NCBI RefSeq assembly: GCF_000716435.1
Contig: NZ_JNWO01000011.1
Coordinates: 124,001 to 188,000, forward strand
Source of the DNA: Streptomyces xylophagus
GTDB taxonomy: Bacteria; Actinomycetota; Actinomycetes; Streptomycetales; Streptomycetaceae
Reading direction: 5' to 3'
DNA: 64,000 nucleotides
The notes under the pieces were generated by a model. It saw nothing but the letters and a program-made list of their open reading frames with translations. It searched no databases and was not told where the DNA came from. Below are positions 9,436 to 17,528 of this stretch, one piece after another. Numbering within the stretch: the stretch's first letter is position 1; the number at the start of each line of letters is the position of its first letter. Both the position numbers and the translations under genes were made by a program.

Positions 9436-9870
9436 CTAGATGGTGTGGGCCCTGGACCAGTCGGTGCAGGAGTTGAGCTTGGTGTCGCCCTCGAAGCGCG
9501 CCACCTCGACCCCAGTGGTCCAGATGCCGTAGTCGCTGCCCGCGGTGGTGCTGAGCGTGAGGGTCTCACCCGCGCCCGAGGTGAGCGAGTGCCACTTCCA
9601 CGTCGTGGTCGCGTTGCTCCCGACGCCCTTGGTCAGCAGTCGGACCCGTACGTGATGTCCGTCTGCGGACGTGTCGGTGACCGACAGCGCGATCTTGAAT
9701 TCGCCGTACATCCACTGGTCGCCCGAGGGGTAGTCAGCCCCCATGCTGCCTCGCGCCCCTGTCGTCGAGCAGCTGGCAGTCTCCGTCGCCGCAGAAGCCT
9801 GACCGGTGAACGCGACCGTGACCACGGCCGCCGCGGCAAAGGCGGTGACTACGCGTGCGCGATTTCTCAT
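9436..9870 (-). CDS. Small secreted protein, paralogue of the 62.4-kb gene
   Basis: The ATG at 9870 gives 144 residues. A Sec signal peptide (about 1-27, ending GQASA-A) precedes a mature domain of about 117 residues with two cysteines, one early (ASCSTTG) and one near the end (NSCTDW), which could form a disulphide. TDTSADGHHVRVRLL is shared almost exactly with the protein at 62408-62842 (TDTKADGHHVQIRVV), as are the ending (C)TDW and the length of 144. I do not recognise a function. The upstream DNA is unusually AT-rich for this chromosome and carries GTTGATCAAC next to a second TGATCAAC, suggesting acquired DNA or a regulated promoter. Confidence 0.75.
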   Translation of the reverse strand: MRNRARVVTAFAAAAVVTVAFTGQASAATETASCSTTGARGSMGADYPSGDQWMYGEFKIALSVTDTSADGHHVRVRLLTKGVGSNATTTWKWHSLTSGAGETLTLSTTAGSDYGIWTTGVEVARFEGDTKLNSCTDWSRAHTI

Positions 9871-10047
9871 ACTGTTTACGCCCCCTTGGTTGTCGGTGAC
9901 CCCAGGCCCAACCTGGCCGGAGCCCCCCTGTTGATCAACGCAATGATCAACCATAGGCTTGACCAAGTAAAGGTAATTAATCACACAGGTGATCGATTTT
10001 GGGCCAGTCACCGCCGGCCAGGAGCGTGCGGCTCGAGATCCCGCCGG

Positions 10048-10809
10048 TCAGCCCTCGCCCAGTTCCTTCGGCGGCGTCCGCGCACCATCCACCTTGTCCA
10101 CCCGCACCAGCTCGCCCCACACCACATACCGGTACCGGGACGTGTACACCGGCGTGCAGGTCGTCAGCGTGATGTAGTGGCCGGCCTTCTTCTTGCCGGA
10201 CTCCGTGGGGATCTGGGCGAGGGTCTTGACGTTGTACTTCGAGGTCTCGGGAAGGATGTCGTAGACCTTGTAGACGTACCACTTGTCCTTCGTCTCGAAG
10301 ACGATCGGGTCGCCCTTCTTGAGCTTGTCGATGTTGTGGAACTTGGCGCCGTGGCCGTCGCGGTGGGCGGCGAGGGTGAAGTTGCCGGTCTTGCCGGTGG
10401 TGGGGAGGGCGGCCTTGATCGGGTCGGTGTAGTAGCCGGCGACGCCGTCGTTCAGGACGCTCGTCTCGGTGCCCTTCTCGACCAGTACCTCGCCGTTCTT
10501 CATGGCGGGCACGTGCAGGAAGCCGATGCCGTCCTTGGTGTCGAGGGCGCCGGGGCCGGTGTCCTTGTCCTTGGACCAGTTGTTGCGGACCTTGTCGCCC
10601 TGCTTGTCGGCCGTGCGGTCGGCGACGACGTTGGTCCACCACAGGGAGTAGACGACGAACAGGCCGAGGATCAGGCCCGCCGTGATGAGGAGTTCACCGA
10701 AGACGCTGACCGCCGTCGCGACCGGGCCCGTGCCGCGAGGGCGGTCCGGCGGGGAGGCGGGCGTGTCGGTCTGCTCGTCGGTGTCGTCGGTGGTCGCTGC
10801 CACGTTCAT
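10048..10809 (-). CDS. Class E sortase (first of three)
   Basis: This 253-residue protein has a cytosolic N-terminus, one membrane helix (about 34-58) and an extracellular sortase fold. The catalytic residues are His149 (LAAHRDGHG), Cys218 (TLTTCTP) and Arg227 (SRYRYVVWG). Class E sortases of Streptomyces attach LAXTG-type proteins such as long chaplins to the wall. The gene starts six bases after the stop of the next upstream sortase gene and is last in the leftward operon. Its own substrate is not identifiable here because no sorting-signal protein is encoded nearby. Confidence 0.9.
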   Translation of the reverse strand: MNVAATTDDTDEQTDTPASPPDRPRGTGPVATAVSVFGELLITAGLILGLFVVYSLWWTNVVADRTADKQGDKVRNNWSKDKDTGPGALDTKDGIGFLHVPAMKNGEVLVEKGTETSVLNDGVAGYYTDPIKAALPTTGKTGNFTLAAHRDGHGAKFHNIDKLKKGDPIVFETKDKWYVYKVYDILPETSKYNVKTLAQIPTESGKKKAGHYITLTTCTPVYTSRYRYVVWGELVRVDKVDGARTPPKELGEG

Positions 10810-10815
10810 CTGCCC

Positions 10816-11889
10816 CTACTCGATGAGCGCATCCGGCTTGCCCTTGCTGCGCGGCCGTTCCTCGACCATCTTGCCCCAGACGATCAGCCGGTACTTGCTG
10901 GTGAACTCCGGCGTACAGGTCGTCAGCGTGATGTAGCGGCCGGGCTTGGTGAAACCCGAGCCCTTGGGGATGGGGTCGATGACGCTGGTGTTGCTCGGCG
11001 CCGTCACGGGCAGCGTCTTCGTCATCTTGTAGACGTAGTACGTGGTCTGGGTCTCTACGACGACCTCGTCGCCGGGCTTGAGCTGGTTGATGTACCGGAA
11101 CGGTTCGCCGTGGGTGTTGCGGTGCGCGGCGAGCGCGAAGTTGCCGGTCTTCGCGTCCGGCATCGCGGTCTTCAGGGAACCCTCGCTGTAGTGCCCGACC
11201 ATGCCCTTGTCGAGCACCTTCTTGTTGCTGACGCCCTCGGCGATCGGCGCCACCACGTCCAGCTTGGGAATGTGCAGGATGGCGAAGCCCTGCCCCGGCG
11301 AGAACTCCCCGGGCGCGCGCTTCCCGCTCGCCCAGTCGTTCTGGAGCTGGCTCGCCTCACTGCCGGCCTGCGCGTGCGCCCGTACGTTCGTCCACCACAG
11401 CTGGTAGGTGACGAAGAGCAGCATCAGGACGCCGGTGGTGATGAACACCTCGCCGATCGCCCGGCTCGCGACGACCGCGGGACCCGGCTTGTTCGCCCGC
11501 GCCCGGCGCCGCGCCTCGACGCGCGAAACCGACGGGCCGGCGCCCGATTCCGGGGTCTCTGCGGTCTCCTCGACCGCGGCAGTGCCCCCGTGACGCCCGT
11601 GACGGCCCTTGGCGGCCTTCCTGCGGGCCGCACGGCCGCCGGAGGGGGTTCCTGTGGCGGAGGAGGCGGATGAGGCGTCAGCGGCCGGTATGGACCGGCC
11701 GTGACCCCGCCGGACCGGCGGCGGCTCCGGTATCCGCAGCGCCATGGTCTCTTCGTCGATCGGACCGTACGGCACCCCGGACGCGCCCTGGGCCTGCGCG
11801 TCGTACCACTCCTCGAACCCGCCCGACTCCCCGTACGGCTGCTCCCCGTACGAGGCCTCGGACTCGCGCTCGGGGCGCAGCGCGGTCAC
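10816..11889 (-). CDS. Class E sortase with long cytosolic N-terminal extension
   Basis: The 357-residue protein has about 160 residues of charged, low-complexity N-terminal sequence, one membrane helix (GEVFITTGVLMLLFVTYQLW) and a sortase domain with LAAHRNTHGEPF, TLTTCTPEF and SKYRLIVWG supplying the His-Cys-Arg triad. Its ATG overlaps the stop of the upstream amidotransferase gene (ATGA), so the two are translationally coupled. The catalytic domain closely resembles that of the downstream sortase, consistent with a local duplication. The long N-terminus is unusual for a sortase and may bind cytosolic partners. Confidence 0.9.
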   Translation of the reverse strand: MTALRPERESEASYGEQPYGESGGFEEWYDAQAQGASGVPYGPIDEETMALRIPEPPPVRRGHGRSIPAADASSASSATGTPSGGRAARRKAAKGRHGRHGGTAAVEETAETPESGAGPSVSRVEARRRARANKPGPAVVASRAIGEVFITTGVLMLLFVTYQLWWTNVRAHAQAGSEASQLQNDWASGKRAPGEFSPGQGFAILHIPKLDVVAPIAEGVSNKKVLDKGMVGHYSEGSLKTAMPDAKTGNFALAAHRNTHGEPFRYINQLKPGDEVVVETQTTYYVYKMTKTLPVTAPSNTSVIDPIPKGSGFTKPGRYITLTTCTPEFTSKYRLIVWGKMVEERPRSKGKPDALIE

Positions 11890-12524
11890 GCCGTGGCCCT
11901 ACCCACCACCGGGGCGAGCCCCGCCGACCTCGCCACGGCACCCTGGTCGCCGCACTCCACCAGCCAGTTGGCCAGCATCCGGTGCCCGTGCTCGGTGAGC
12001 ACCGACTCCGGGTGGAACTGAACGCCCTCGACGGGCAGTTCGCGGTGGCGCAGGCCCATGATGATGCCGTCGTGCGTCCGGGCGGTGACTTCCAGCTCGG
12101 CCGGGACCGTCGCCGGCTCGGCCGCCAGGGAGTGGTAGCGGGTCGCCGTGAAGGGCGAGGGCAGTCCGGCGAAGACGCCCCGGCCCTCGTGCTCGACGAG
12201 CGAGGTCTTGCCGTGCAGCAGTTCGGGGGCGCGGTCCACGACGCCGCCGTAGGCCACCTGCATCGACTGCATGCCGAGGCAGACGCCGAAGACGGGTACC
12301 CCGGTCGAGGCGCAGTGCCGCACCATCTCGATGCAGACGCCTGCCTCCTCGGGGGTGCCGGGGCCGGGCGAGAGGAGGACGCCGTCGAAGCCGTCCTGGG
12401 CGTGTGCCGTCGACACCTCGTCGTTGCGCAGCACCTCGCACTCGGCGCCCAGCTGGTACAGGTACTGGACCAGGTTGAAGACGAAGCTGTCGTAGTTGTC
12501 GACGACGAGAATCCGTGCACTCAC
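11886..12524 (-). CDS. pabA: Glutamine amidotransferase, anthranilate/aminodeoxychorismate synthase component II
   Basis: This 212-residue class I (triad) glutamine amidotransferase has LVVDNYDSFVFNLVQYLYQL at the N-terminus, the oxyanion segment SPGPGTPEEAG, the nucleophile in FGVCLGMQ and the His/Glu pair in VQFHPES. It supplies ammonia from glutamine to a chorismate-using subunit for folate (PabA) or tryptophan (TrpG) synthesis; sequence alone does not decide. No component I gene is adjacent. GTG 12524 overlaps the stop of the upstream small membrane protein (GTGA). Its place inside a sortase operon is conserved in Streptomyces as I recall, but is unexplained metabolically. Confidence 0.88.
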   Translation of the reverse strand: MSARILVVDNYDSFVFNLVQYLYQLGAECEVLRNDEVSTAHAQDGFDGVLLSPGPGTPEEAGVCIEMVRHCASTGVPVFGVCLGMQSMQVAYGGVVDRAPELLHGKTSLVEHEGRGVFAGLPSPFTATRYHSLAAEPATVPAELEVTARTHDGIIMGLRHRELPVEGVQFHPESVLTEHGHRMLANWLVECGDQGAVARSAGLAPVVGRATA

Positions 12525-12682
12525 TGGTTGTCCACCGTCACATCGTTGAAGGGCAGCAGCGGTTCGGCCCACGGGAAGACGTACTGGAAGAGGATGTAGA
12601 CCACGGCCAGGGCAAGGACGAGCGAAATCAGCGCCTTGACCCAGGCGTTGCCCGGCAGATGCCGCCAGATCCAGCCGTACAT
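12521..12682 (-). CDS. Small single-span membrane protein (53 residues)
   Basis: Starting at ATG 12682, the 53-residue product begins MYGWIWRHLPGNAW and contains one transmembrane helix (about 16-35, ALISLVLALAVVYILFQYVF) followed by a short acidic tail. Its stop overlaps the pabA GTG. The coupled position, between a sortase gene and pabA, and high-GC third positions support real coding. No domain is recognised. It may assist the sortase at the membrane, which is inference from position only. Confidence 0.7.
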   Translation of the reverse strand: MYGWIWRHLPGNAWVKALISLVLALAVVYILFQYVFPWAEPLLPFNDVTVDNQ

Positions 12683-12734
12683 GCCGTCCCTTCCGTCGCG
12701 CCACGGCACCAGACTCACGCCGTACGCCACCAGA

Positions 12735-13424
12735 CTAACGGCGCAGCGCGGCTGGTTTCCCGGCCTCCACAGGCTGTGTGGAGTCGAGATGTGCCCAGAC
12801 GATCAGCCGGTGGCTGTGCCCCCACTCCGGATCGCACGTGGTCAGCGTGAGATAGCGGCCCGAGGCCCTGTACCCGGACTTACGTGGCACAGGATCGATC
12901 ACCTCAATGTCGGTGGGCACTGTTTTGTAAGGCCCTTTGTCGATCCGATACGTGAACCATGTCGTCCCGTCCGTCAGCACCACCGCGTCACCCTTGCGCA
13001 GCTGGGGAAAGTCCACGAACGGGTCGCCGTACGTCCGCCGGTGCCCGGCCACCGCGAAGTTCCCGACCTGGCCGAGCTGCGCGGTGCCGGCGTAGTGGCC
13101 GAGCCCCTTCTTGAGGGTGTTCACGGCCGTGTCCTCAAGAACCGGCTTGTTCCACGTGAAACCAAGCCGCGGGATGTACATGATCGCGAAAGGCCTGCCG
13201 TCCTTGTACGCGGCCGGTTTCGCCGGTGCGGTGGGCGAGGGGGACGCCTTCGGGTGCGCGGTCTGCCGCGACCACTGGTCCTGCAACTGGTGGATCTGGT
13301 CGCTCATCGTGTGGTCGGCCTTCACGCCGGTCCAGAACAGGACGTAGACCACGAAGAGGACGATCAAGGTGCCTGCGGTGATGCAGAGTTCGCTGACGCT
13401 CCTGACGATCACGCGCACCGGCAA
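12735..13424 (-). CDS. Class E sortase (third of three, divergent)
   Basis: The 229-residue protein has an N-terminal helix (about 11-31) and a sortase domain with His128 (VAGHRRTYG), Cys197 (TLTTCDPEW) and Arg206 (SHRLIVW). It is more divergent than the other two: Gly-His replaces Ala-His before the catalytic histidine and Asp-Pro follows the cysteine. A parS-like GTTTCACGTGGAAC lies inside the gene at 13150-13163, coding GFTWN. The gene lies 15 bases downstream of the DUF881 gene, in the same operon. Confidence 0.9.
   Translation of the reverse strand: MPVRVIVRSVSELCITAGTLIVLFVVYVLFWTGVKADHTMSDQIHQLQDQWSRQTAHPKASPSPTAPAKPAAYKDGRPFAIMYIPRLGFTWNKPVLEDTAVNTLKKGLGHYAGTAQLGQVGNFAVAGHRRTYGDPFVDFPQLRKGDAVVLTDGTTWFTYRIDKGPYKTVPTDIEVIDPVPRKSGYRASGRYLTLTTCDPEWGHSHRLIVWAHLDSTQPVEAGKPAALRR
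13150..13163 (-). promoter_or_regulatory. parS-like site with one mismatch (inside sortase gene)
   Basis: On the minus strand the sequence is GTTTCACGTGGAAC, differing from the parS consensus only at position 11. The same single change occurs in the two other imperfect sites at 17526 and 62047. ParB binding is plausible but unproven. Confidence 0.5.
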
Positions 13425-13439
13425 CTCCCGTACGGCCGC

Positions 13440-14219
13440 CTACTCCACTGGCTTCGCGTAGTGCAGATCCACTGTGCCCGAGTACCCGGGAAGAGTCACC
13501 GTCCCGTCGTCGGTCACTTTCCAGCCCAGCCCGTAGACGTCGACGTAGACCATGTAGTTCTGGATCGCCTTGGACGCCGCCAGCGCCTGATGCATCTTCT
13601 CCGGATCGCCCACGGCCGTGATCTTGTACGGCGGTGAGTAGACCCGGCCCTGGAGGATCAGGGTGTTGCCCACGCAGCGCACGGCGCTGGTCGCGATCAG
13701 CCGCTGGTCCATGACCTTGATGCCCTTGGCGCCGCCCTTCCAGAGGGCGTTCACCACGGCCTGGAGGTCCTGCTGGTGGATGACCAGGTAGTCGGGCTGC
13801 GGCTCGGGGTAGCCGGGCAGCTTGGCGGTGGCGTTGGGCGGGGCGTCGTTGAGGGTGACGGTGAGCGCCTTGCCCTTGAGCTGCTGCGTGCCCGCGGTCC
13901 GCTCCAGTGCCGTGAGCTTCTTGTCGTCGGCGCCGGTGCTGGTGTCGTCCTCCTTGCGGAGCGCGTCGACCTCGTCGCGCAGGACTCCGTTGGCGTCCTC
14001 CAGCCGGCCGTTCTTCTGGCTGCGGGTCTGGATGAGGTCGGACAGCTTCAGCAAGGAGGCGTCCGTGCGGATGTTGGTGCCCTTGGCCGTGTTGAAACTG
14101 GTGAAGAAGATGAGCCCCGCGAGGGCGAAGACGGCCACCGTGAGAATCCGTACGGGACGGAAACGGCGGATACGGGCGGGACTGGTACCCGCCCCGGGGG
14201 AGTCGGCAGAATTGCTCAA
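13440..14219 (-). CDS. DUF881 family membrane-anchored protein
   Basis: The 259-residue protein has a basic N-terminus, one membrane helix (about 24-44), a coiled-coil stretch (about 60-100, including [20 protein letters not shown]) and a DUF881 domain (about 110-255) with [24 protein letters not shown]881 proteins sit in cell-envelope or division clusters of Gram-positive bacteria (YlxW/YlxX type); their biochemical function is unknown. It is first in the leftward sortase operon and diverges from crgA, so the 142-base gap should hold promoters in both directions. Confidence 0.85.
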   Translation of the reverse strand: MSNSADSPGAGTSPARIRRFRPVRILTVAVFALAGLIFFTSFNTAKGTNIRTDASLLKLSDLIQTRSQKNGRLEDANGVLRDEVDALRKEDDTSTGADDKKLTALERTAGTQQLKGKALTVTLNDAPPNATAKLPGYPEPQPDYLVIHQQDLQAVVNALWKGGAKGIKVMDQRLIATSAVRCVGNTLILQGRVYSPPYKITAVGDPEKMHQALAASKAIQNYMVYVDVYGLGWKVTDDGTVTLPGYSGTVDLHYAKPVE

Positions 14220-14361
14220 CGTACCCTTATCTCCTTCGGCGCCGCGGAAGCACTACGCTAACGGACGCCCGGGGGAGCACTCAGTGTCCCCTTGTACGCT
14301 GCCCCGGAGCCCGCCCCAGTTCCCTGCGCGGCCACGCAGCGCATCGACAGGAGAGACCCTC

Positions 14362-14616
14362 GTGCCGAAGTCACGTATCCGCAAGAAGGCCGACTACACG
14401 CCGCCGCCGGCGAAAGCGGCGACCGCCATCAAGTTGAACAGCCGTGCCTGGGTCGCACCGGTCATGCTGGCCATGTTCGTCCTCGGCCTGGCCTGGATCG
14501 TCGTCTTCTACGTCACCGACGGCTCCCTGCCCATCGACAGCCTGGACAACTGGAACATCGTGGTGGGCTTCGGCTTCATCGCCGCGGGGTTCGGCGTCTC
14601 CACGCAGTGGAAGTAG
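14362..14616 (+). CDS. crgA: Cell division protein CrgA
   Basis: The 84-residue membrane protein begins at GTG 14362 as [16 protein letters not shown], a conserved CrgA N-terminus, followed by two transmembrane helices (about 32-53 and 65-82). CrgA is an actinobacterial divisome protein; in Streptomyces it delays or coordinates FtsZ-ring assembly in aerial hyphae, and in mycobacteria it recruits FtsI-type PBPs. It is transcribed away from the sortase operon and ends opposite the rhomboid gene. Confidence 0.95.
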   Translation: MPKSRIRKKADYTPPPAKAATAIKLNSRAWVAPVMLAMFVLGLAWIVVFYVTDGSLPIDSLDNWNIVVGFGFIAAGFGVSTQWK

Positions 14617-14886
14617 CGGCCACACCTCGGTGAACTCAGCTCTGCCCACGACTTTCCGCTGAGTTATCCACAGGCCAGAGAAGTATCCACAGCGGGCCTG
14701 GGGAAAAAGAACGACGATCTGTGGATAACCCACTGAGTGTTGACGCTGGTGTGACTGACACACCGGCAACCGCAAGCCTGTTCGCCCCCTGCCTGACCTG
14801 CACAAACGCGGATCAGTGTCAGGGGGCGCAGCTGTTCTGCACGGTATGCACAAGATCCGCCACGCACTGTGGACAACGGTTTGATA
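14617..14886. promoter_or_regulatory. Convergent intergenic region with four DnaA boxes
   Basis: Between the ends of crgA (+) and the rhomboid gene (-) there are TTATCCACA at 14664-14672 (exact), GTATCCACA at 14683-14691, TTATCCACA reversed at 14720-14728 (exact) and TTGTCCACA reversed at 14868-14876 (exact). No gene starts here, so these are not promoter sites. Small hairpins at 14633-14665 and 14783-14828 could terminate transcription. A DnaA-binding reservoir or regulatory locus about 19 kb from oriC is inferred. Confidence 0.65.
14783..14828 (-). terminator. Possible terminator hairpin after rhomboid gene
   Basis: CGCCCCCTG at 14783-14791 pairs with CAGGGGGCG at 14820-14828 around a 28-base loop. 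The long loop makes it weaker than the other hairpins in the window. Confidence 0.35.
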
Positions 14887-15798
14887 TCAGCTGAGCTGAG
14901 CCGTCCTGATCAGCGTCAACACCACGACGACGACCAGTACGACCGCACAGGTGCCGTACTGGATCAGGGCACGGCGCTCACGCGGGGCGTGCACCATCGC
15001 GTACCCGGTGATCACACCGGCGACCAGGCCGCCGATATGGGCCTGCCAGGCGATGTTGGCCCAGCCGAAGGTGAAGATCAGGTTGATCACCAGCAGGGCG
15101 ATGACCGGCCGCATGTCGTACCGGAGCCGGCGCATCAGCACCGCGGTCGCACCGAAGAGCCCGAAGATGGCACCGGAGGCGCCGAGCGAGGGCTGGTTCG
15201 GGGCGGCGATCAGGTAGGTGAGCGCGCTGCCCGCGAGACCCGAGACGAAGTAGAGCGCGAGGTAGCGGGCGCGGCCGAGGGCCGCCTCCAGGGGACCGCC
15301 GATCCACCACAGGCTCATCATGTTGAAGAGGATGTGGATCACGCTGCCGTGCAGGAACATCGCGGTCAGCAGCCGGTACGGCTGGCCTTCGGCGATGCCC
15401 TCGACGGAGCCGAACTGCGGGACGTACGCCTGACCGAGGAGTTCGAGGCGCTCGGTGAAGCTGTCGCCCAGCACCTGCTGGAGCAGATAGAAAGCGACGC
15501 AGAGACCGATCAGGACCTTCGTGGCGAGCCGCGGGTCCGCCGCCACCGTGCCGCCTGCGATCGTGCGGGGCTGGGCGGCCGTCGGGGCGTGCCCCGTGCC
15601 GGAGCCGTCGCGCACGCACTCCGGGCACTGGAAGCCGACCGAGGCGCTGACCATGCACTCGGGGCAGATCGGGCGCTCGCAGCGGGTGCAGCGGACGCCG
15701 GTCTCGCGGTCCGGGTGGCGATAACAGACCGGCAGGGTCTGGGCATCCTGGGGCCGCTGATCCTCCGGGCCCTGCGGGCTGCCTGGCGCCTGGTCCAT
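14887..15798 (-). CDS. Rhomboid-family intramembrane serine protease with zinc-finger N-terminus
   Basis: The 303-residue protein starts with a cytosolic cysteine-rich module (about 25-62: RCTRCERPICPECM, then FQCPEC), a B-box-like zinc ribbon common in actinobacterial rhomboids. Six to seven membrane helices follow. The catalytic serine is in GASGAIFG (about 208) and the histidine in AHIGG (about 258). It would cleave membrane-spanning substrates within the bilayer; the substrate is unknown. It lies 98 bases downstream of ppiA, separated from it by a hairpin. Confidence 0.92.
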   Translation of the reverse strand: MDQAPGSPQGPEDQRPQDAQTLPVCYRHPDRETGVRCTRCERPICPECMVSASVGFQCPECVRDGSGTGHAPTAAQPRTIAGGTVAADPRLATKVLIGLCVAFYLLQQVLGDSFTERLELLGQAYVPQFGSVEGIAEGQPYRLLTAMFLHGSVIHILFNMMSLWWIGGPLEAALGRARYLALYFVSGLAGSALTYLIAAPNQPSLGASGAIFGLFGATAVLMRRLRYDMRPVIALLVINLIFTFGWANIAWQAHIGGLVAGVITGYAMVHAPRERRALIQYGTCAVVLVVVVVLTLIRTAQLS

Positions 15799-15830
15799 GG
15801 GGTCCCCTCAATCCTTCGTACGCAATGCAC

Positions 15831-15862
15831 CGCCCCGCCCATCCTTACGGATGAGCGGGGCG
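15831..15862 (-). terminator. Hairpin terminator after ppiA
   Basis: CGCCCCGC pairs with GCGGGGCG, with a nested CATCC/GGATG stem and a TTAC tetraloop. It lies 34 bases after the ppiA stop and ahead of the rhomboid start. Confidence 0.7.
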
Positions 15863-15895
15863 TTTGGTTCCCGTCGGTAAGAGCCGGTATCGGCC

Positions 15896-16423
15896 CTAGC
15901 GGGTCTCGACGACGACCGACTCGATGACCACGTCCTGGAGCGGACGGTCGGTGCGGGAGTTGGTCTTGGTGGTCGCGATGGTGTCCACGACCTTCTGGCT
16001 CGCCGCGTCGGTGACCTCACCGAAGATGGTGTGCTTGCGGGTCAGCCAGGCCGTCGGGGAGACGGTGACGAAGAACTGCGAGCCGTTGGTGCCCGGACCG
16101 GCGTTCGCCATGGCCAGCAGGTAGGGCTTGTCGAAGCGGAGGTCAGGGTGGAACTCGTCCTCGAACTGGTAGCCGGGGCCGCCGGTGCCGTTGCCCAGCG
16201 GGTCTCCGCCCTGAATCATGAAACCGCTGATCACCCGGTGGAAGACCGTGCCGTCGTAGAGCTTGTCCGTGGACTTCACACCGGTCTCGGGGTTGGTCCA
16301 CTCACGCTCGCCCTTGGCGAGCTCGACGAAGTTCTGGACCGTCTTGGGCGCGTGGTTCGGCAGAAGCCGGACTTCGATGTCGCCAAGGTTGGTCTTCAGG
16401 GTGGCGTAAAGCTGCTCAGCCAC
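15896..16423 (-). CDS. ppiA: Peptidyl-prolyl cis-trans isomerase, cyclophilin type
   Basis: The 175-residue cytosolic cyclophilin has the family motifs FHRVISGFMIQGGDP, TNGSQFFVT and HTIFGEV. The catalytic Arg is in FHRV and the Phe/Met residues are in FMIQGG. There is no signal peptide, so it acts on cytosolic proteins. Members next to the origin are conserved in actinobacteria. Translation starts at ATG 16423. A 317-base divergent region separates it from the rightward gene at 16741. Confidence 0.95.
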   Translation of the reverse strand: MAEQLYATLKTNLGDIEVRLLPNHAPKTVQNFVELAKGEREWTNPETGVKSTDKLYDGTVFHRVISGFMIQGGDPLGNGTGGPGYQFEDEFHPDLRFDKPYLLAMANAGPGTNGSQFFVTVSPTAWLTRKHTIFGEVTDAASQKVVDTIATTKTNSRTDRPLQDVVIESVVVETR

Positions 16424-16740
16424 GATCTGCCTTCCGTTGTCTTCCTGTGACTCCCAGATCCTCGCACGCTCGACGGGCCGCGTCGCCCGACGGCCTCCTG
16501 TGGGGGCTTTTCCACAGGATTCGCTTGCAGAAAACCGGCCGAGTGGGTCCGGGACAGGGGCGTGAAGCGGGGATCCGTGGCATTGTCGACGACAAGCTCC
16601 CGTTCCCCCGTATTCATCCGTTATTGCACGTGATCGTGACCCGGATGCCCGCCCTCACATGCCCCGTAGCCCTCTGGCAGGCATGATCCGTAATTGGGTG
16701 GATAGACGAAGAACCGTACGCCACCGAGGAGGAGGAACCC
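16424..16740. other. Divergent intergenic region, ppiA / DUF5324-type gene
   Basis: This should contain both promoters, but no confident -35/-10 pair is seen. A single TTTCCACAG resembles half of a DnaA box and is not called. Immediately upstream of 16741 is a strong ribosome-binding site, GAGGAGGA. Confidence 0.4.
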
Positions 16741-17460
16741 GTGACCCGCATCGACAGCGTGCGCTCCGCGACCGGATCGGCGAAGGACAGCGTGCTGCAC
16801 GCCGCGGAAGTGGTGGCGCCTTACGCCGACACGGCCAAGGACAGGGCCGCGTACTACGCCCACGAGGCCCGCGTACGGCTCGCGCCCAAGGTGTCGCTGG
16901 CCGCCGACCAGGCCCGCGTCCAGTACGACGCCCATGTCGTCCCGCGCCTGGAGCAGGCCCGTACGCATGTGCCGCCGAAGGTCGACCAGGCCGCCCAGGA
17001 GGCGGCCGTCCGTACTCGCAGGGCCGCCCAGCAGGCCGCCGAGTACTCCCGGCCGAGGATCGAGCAGGCGGTCGCCGCCGCAGGCCCGGTCAAGGACGAG
17101 GCCGCCGCGCGCGGTGCGGCGGCGATCGCCGCGCTGCGCGGCCAGGTGTCGGCCAAGGACATCCAGAAGCTGGTCCGCAGGCACGAGCGGCGGGCGAGGG
17201 CCGGCCGGCTCGCGAAGGGGCTGGCGGTGCTGGGCATCCTGGCGGGCGGCGCTTTCGCCGCCTGGAAGTGGTGGGACAAGCAGGCCAACCCCGACTGGCT
17301 GGTCGAGCCGCCCGCCGCGACCGAGGTGCCCGAGACGGGCCGTCTCTCCTCGGTGGACGGCAGCGACCAGTCGGTGCTCGACCCCGAGGTCCAGGCCAAG
17401 CAGGCCGAGGACGAGGCCGCGGACGCCGTACAGTCCGTGGACCGCGACGAGCACCACTGA
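16741..17460 (+). CDS. DUF5324-type membrane-associated helical protein
   Basis: The 239-residue protein begins at GTG 16741 behind GAGGAGGA. Residues 1-150 are rich in Ala, Arg, Lys and Gln in long amphipathic helices (apolipoprotein or YtxH-like). A transmembrane helix lies at about 160-178 (LAVLGILAGGAFAAWKW), and an acidic tail ends the protein. It is a Streptomyces-conserved protein of unknown function near tRNA-Ala. The family name is my recognition from the sequence style and location and is not certain. Confidence 0.7.
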   Translation: MTRIDSVRSATGSAKDSVLHAAEVVAPYADTAKDRAAYYAHEARVRLAPKVSLAADQARVQYDAHVVPRLEQARTHVPPKVDQAAQEAAVRTRRAAQQAAEYSRPRIEQAVAAAGPVKDEAAARGAAAIAALRGQVSAKDIQKLVRRHERRARAGRLAKGLAVLGILAGGAFAAWKWWDKQANPDWLVEPPAATEVPETGRLSSVDGSDQSVLDPEVQAKQAEDEAADAVQSVDRDEHH

Positions 17461-17476
17461 CGTCCAGCGCTCTTTC

Positions 17477-17528
17477 AACATCGCTGTGGGGCAGGAGACT
17501 TGAGGGTCTCCTGCCCCACAGCGATGTT
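17477..17528 (+). terminator. 22-bp perfect hairpin terminator fused to a parS-like site
   Basis: A perfect 22-bp stem (left arm 17477-17498, right arm 17507-17528) surrounds an eight-base loop, 16 bases after the stop at 17460. The last bases of the right arm are the first bases of the parS-like sequence GTTTCACGTGGAAC. Confidence 0.8.

Noticed and set aside
12735..13424. Third sortase as a degenerate, inactive copy
   Set aside because: Although divergent, His128, Cys197 and Arg206 are all present, so inactivity is not supported.
16501..16520. TTTCCACAG as a further DnaA box
   Set aside because: It is a single weak match in a divergent promoter region; chance occurrences are expected.
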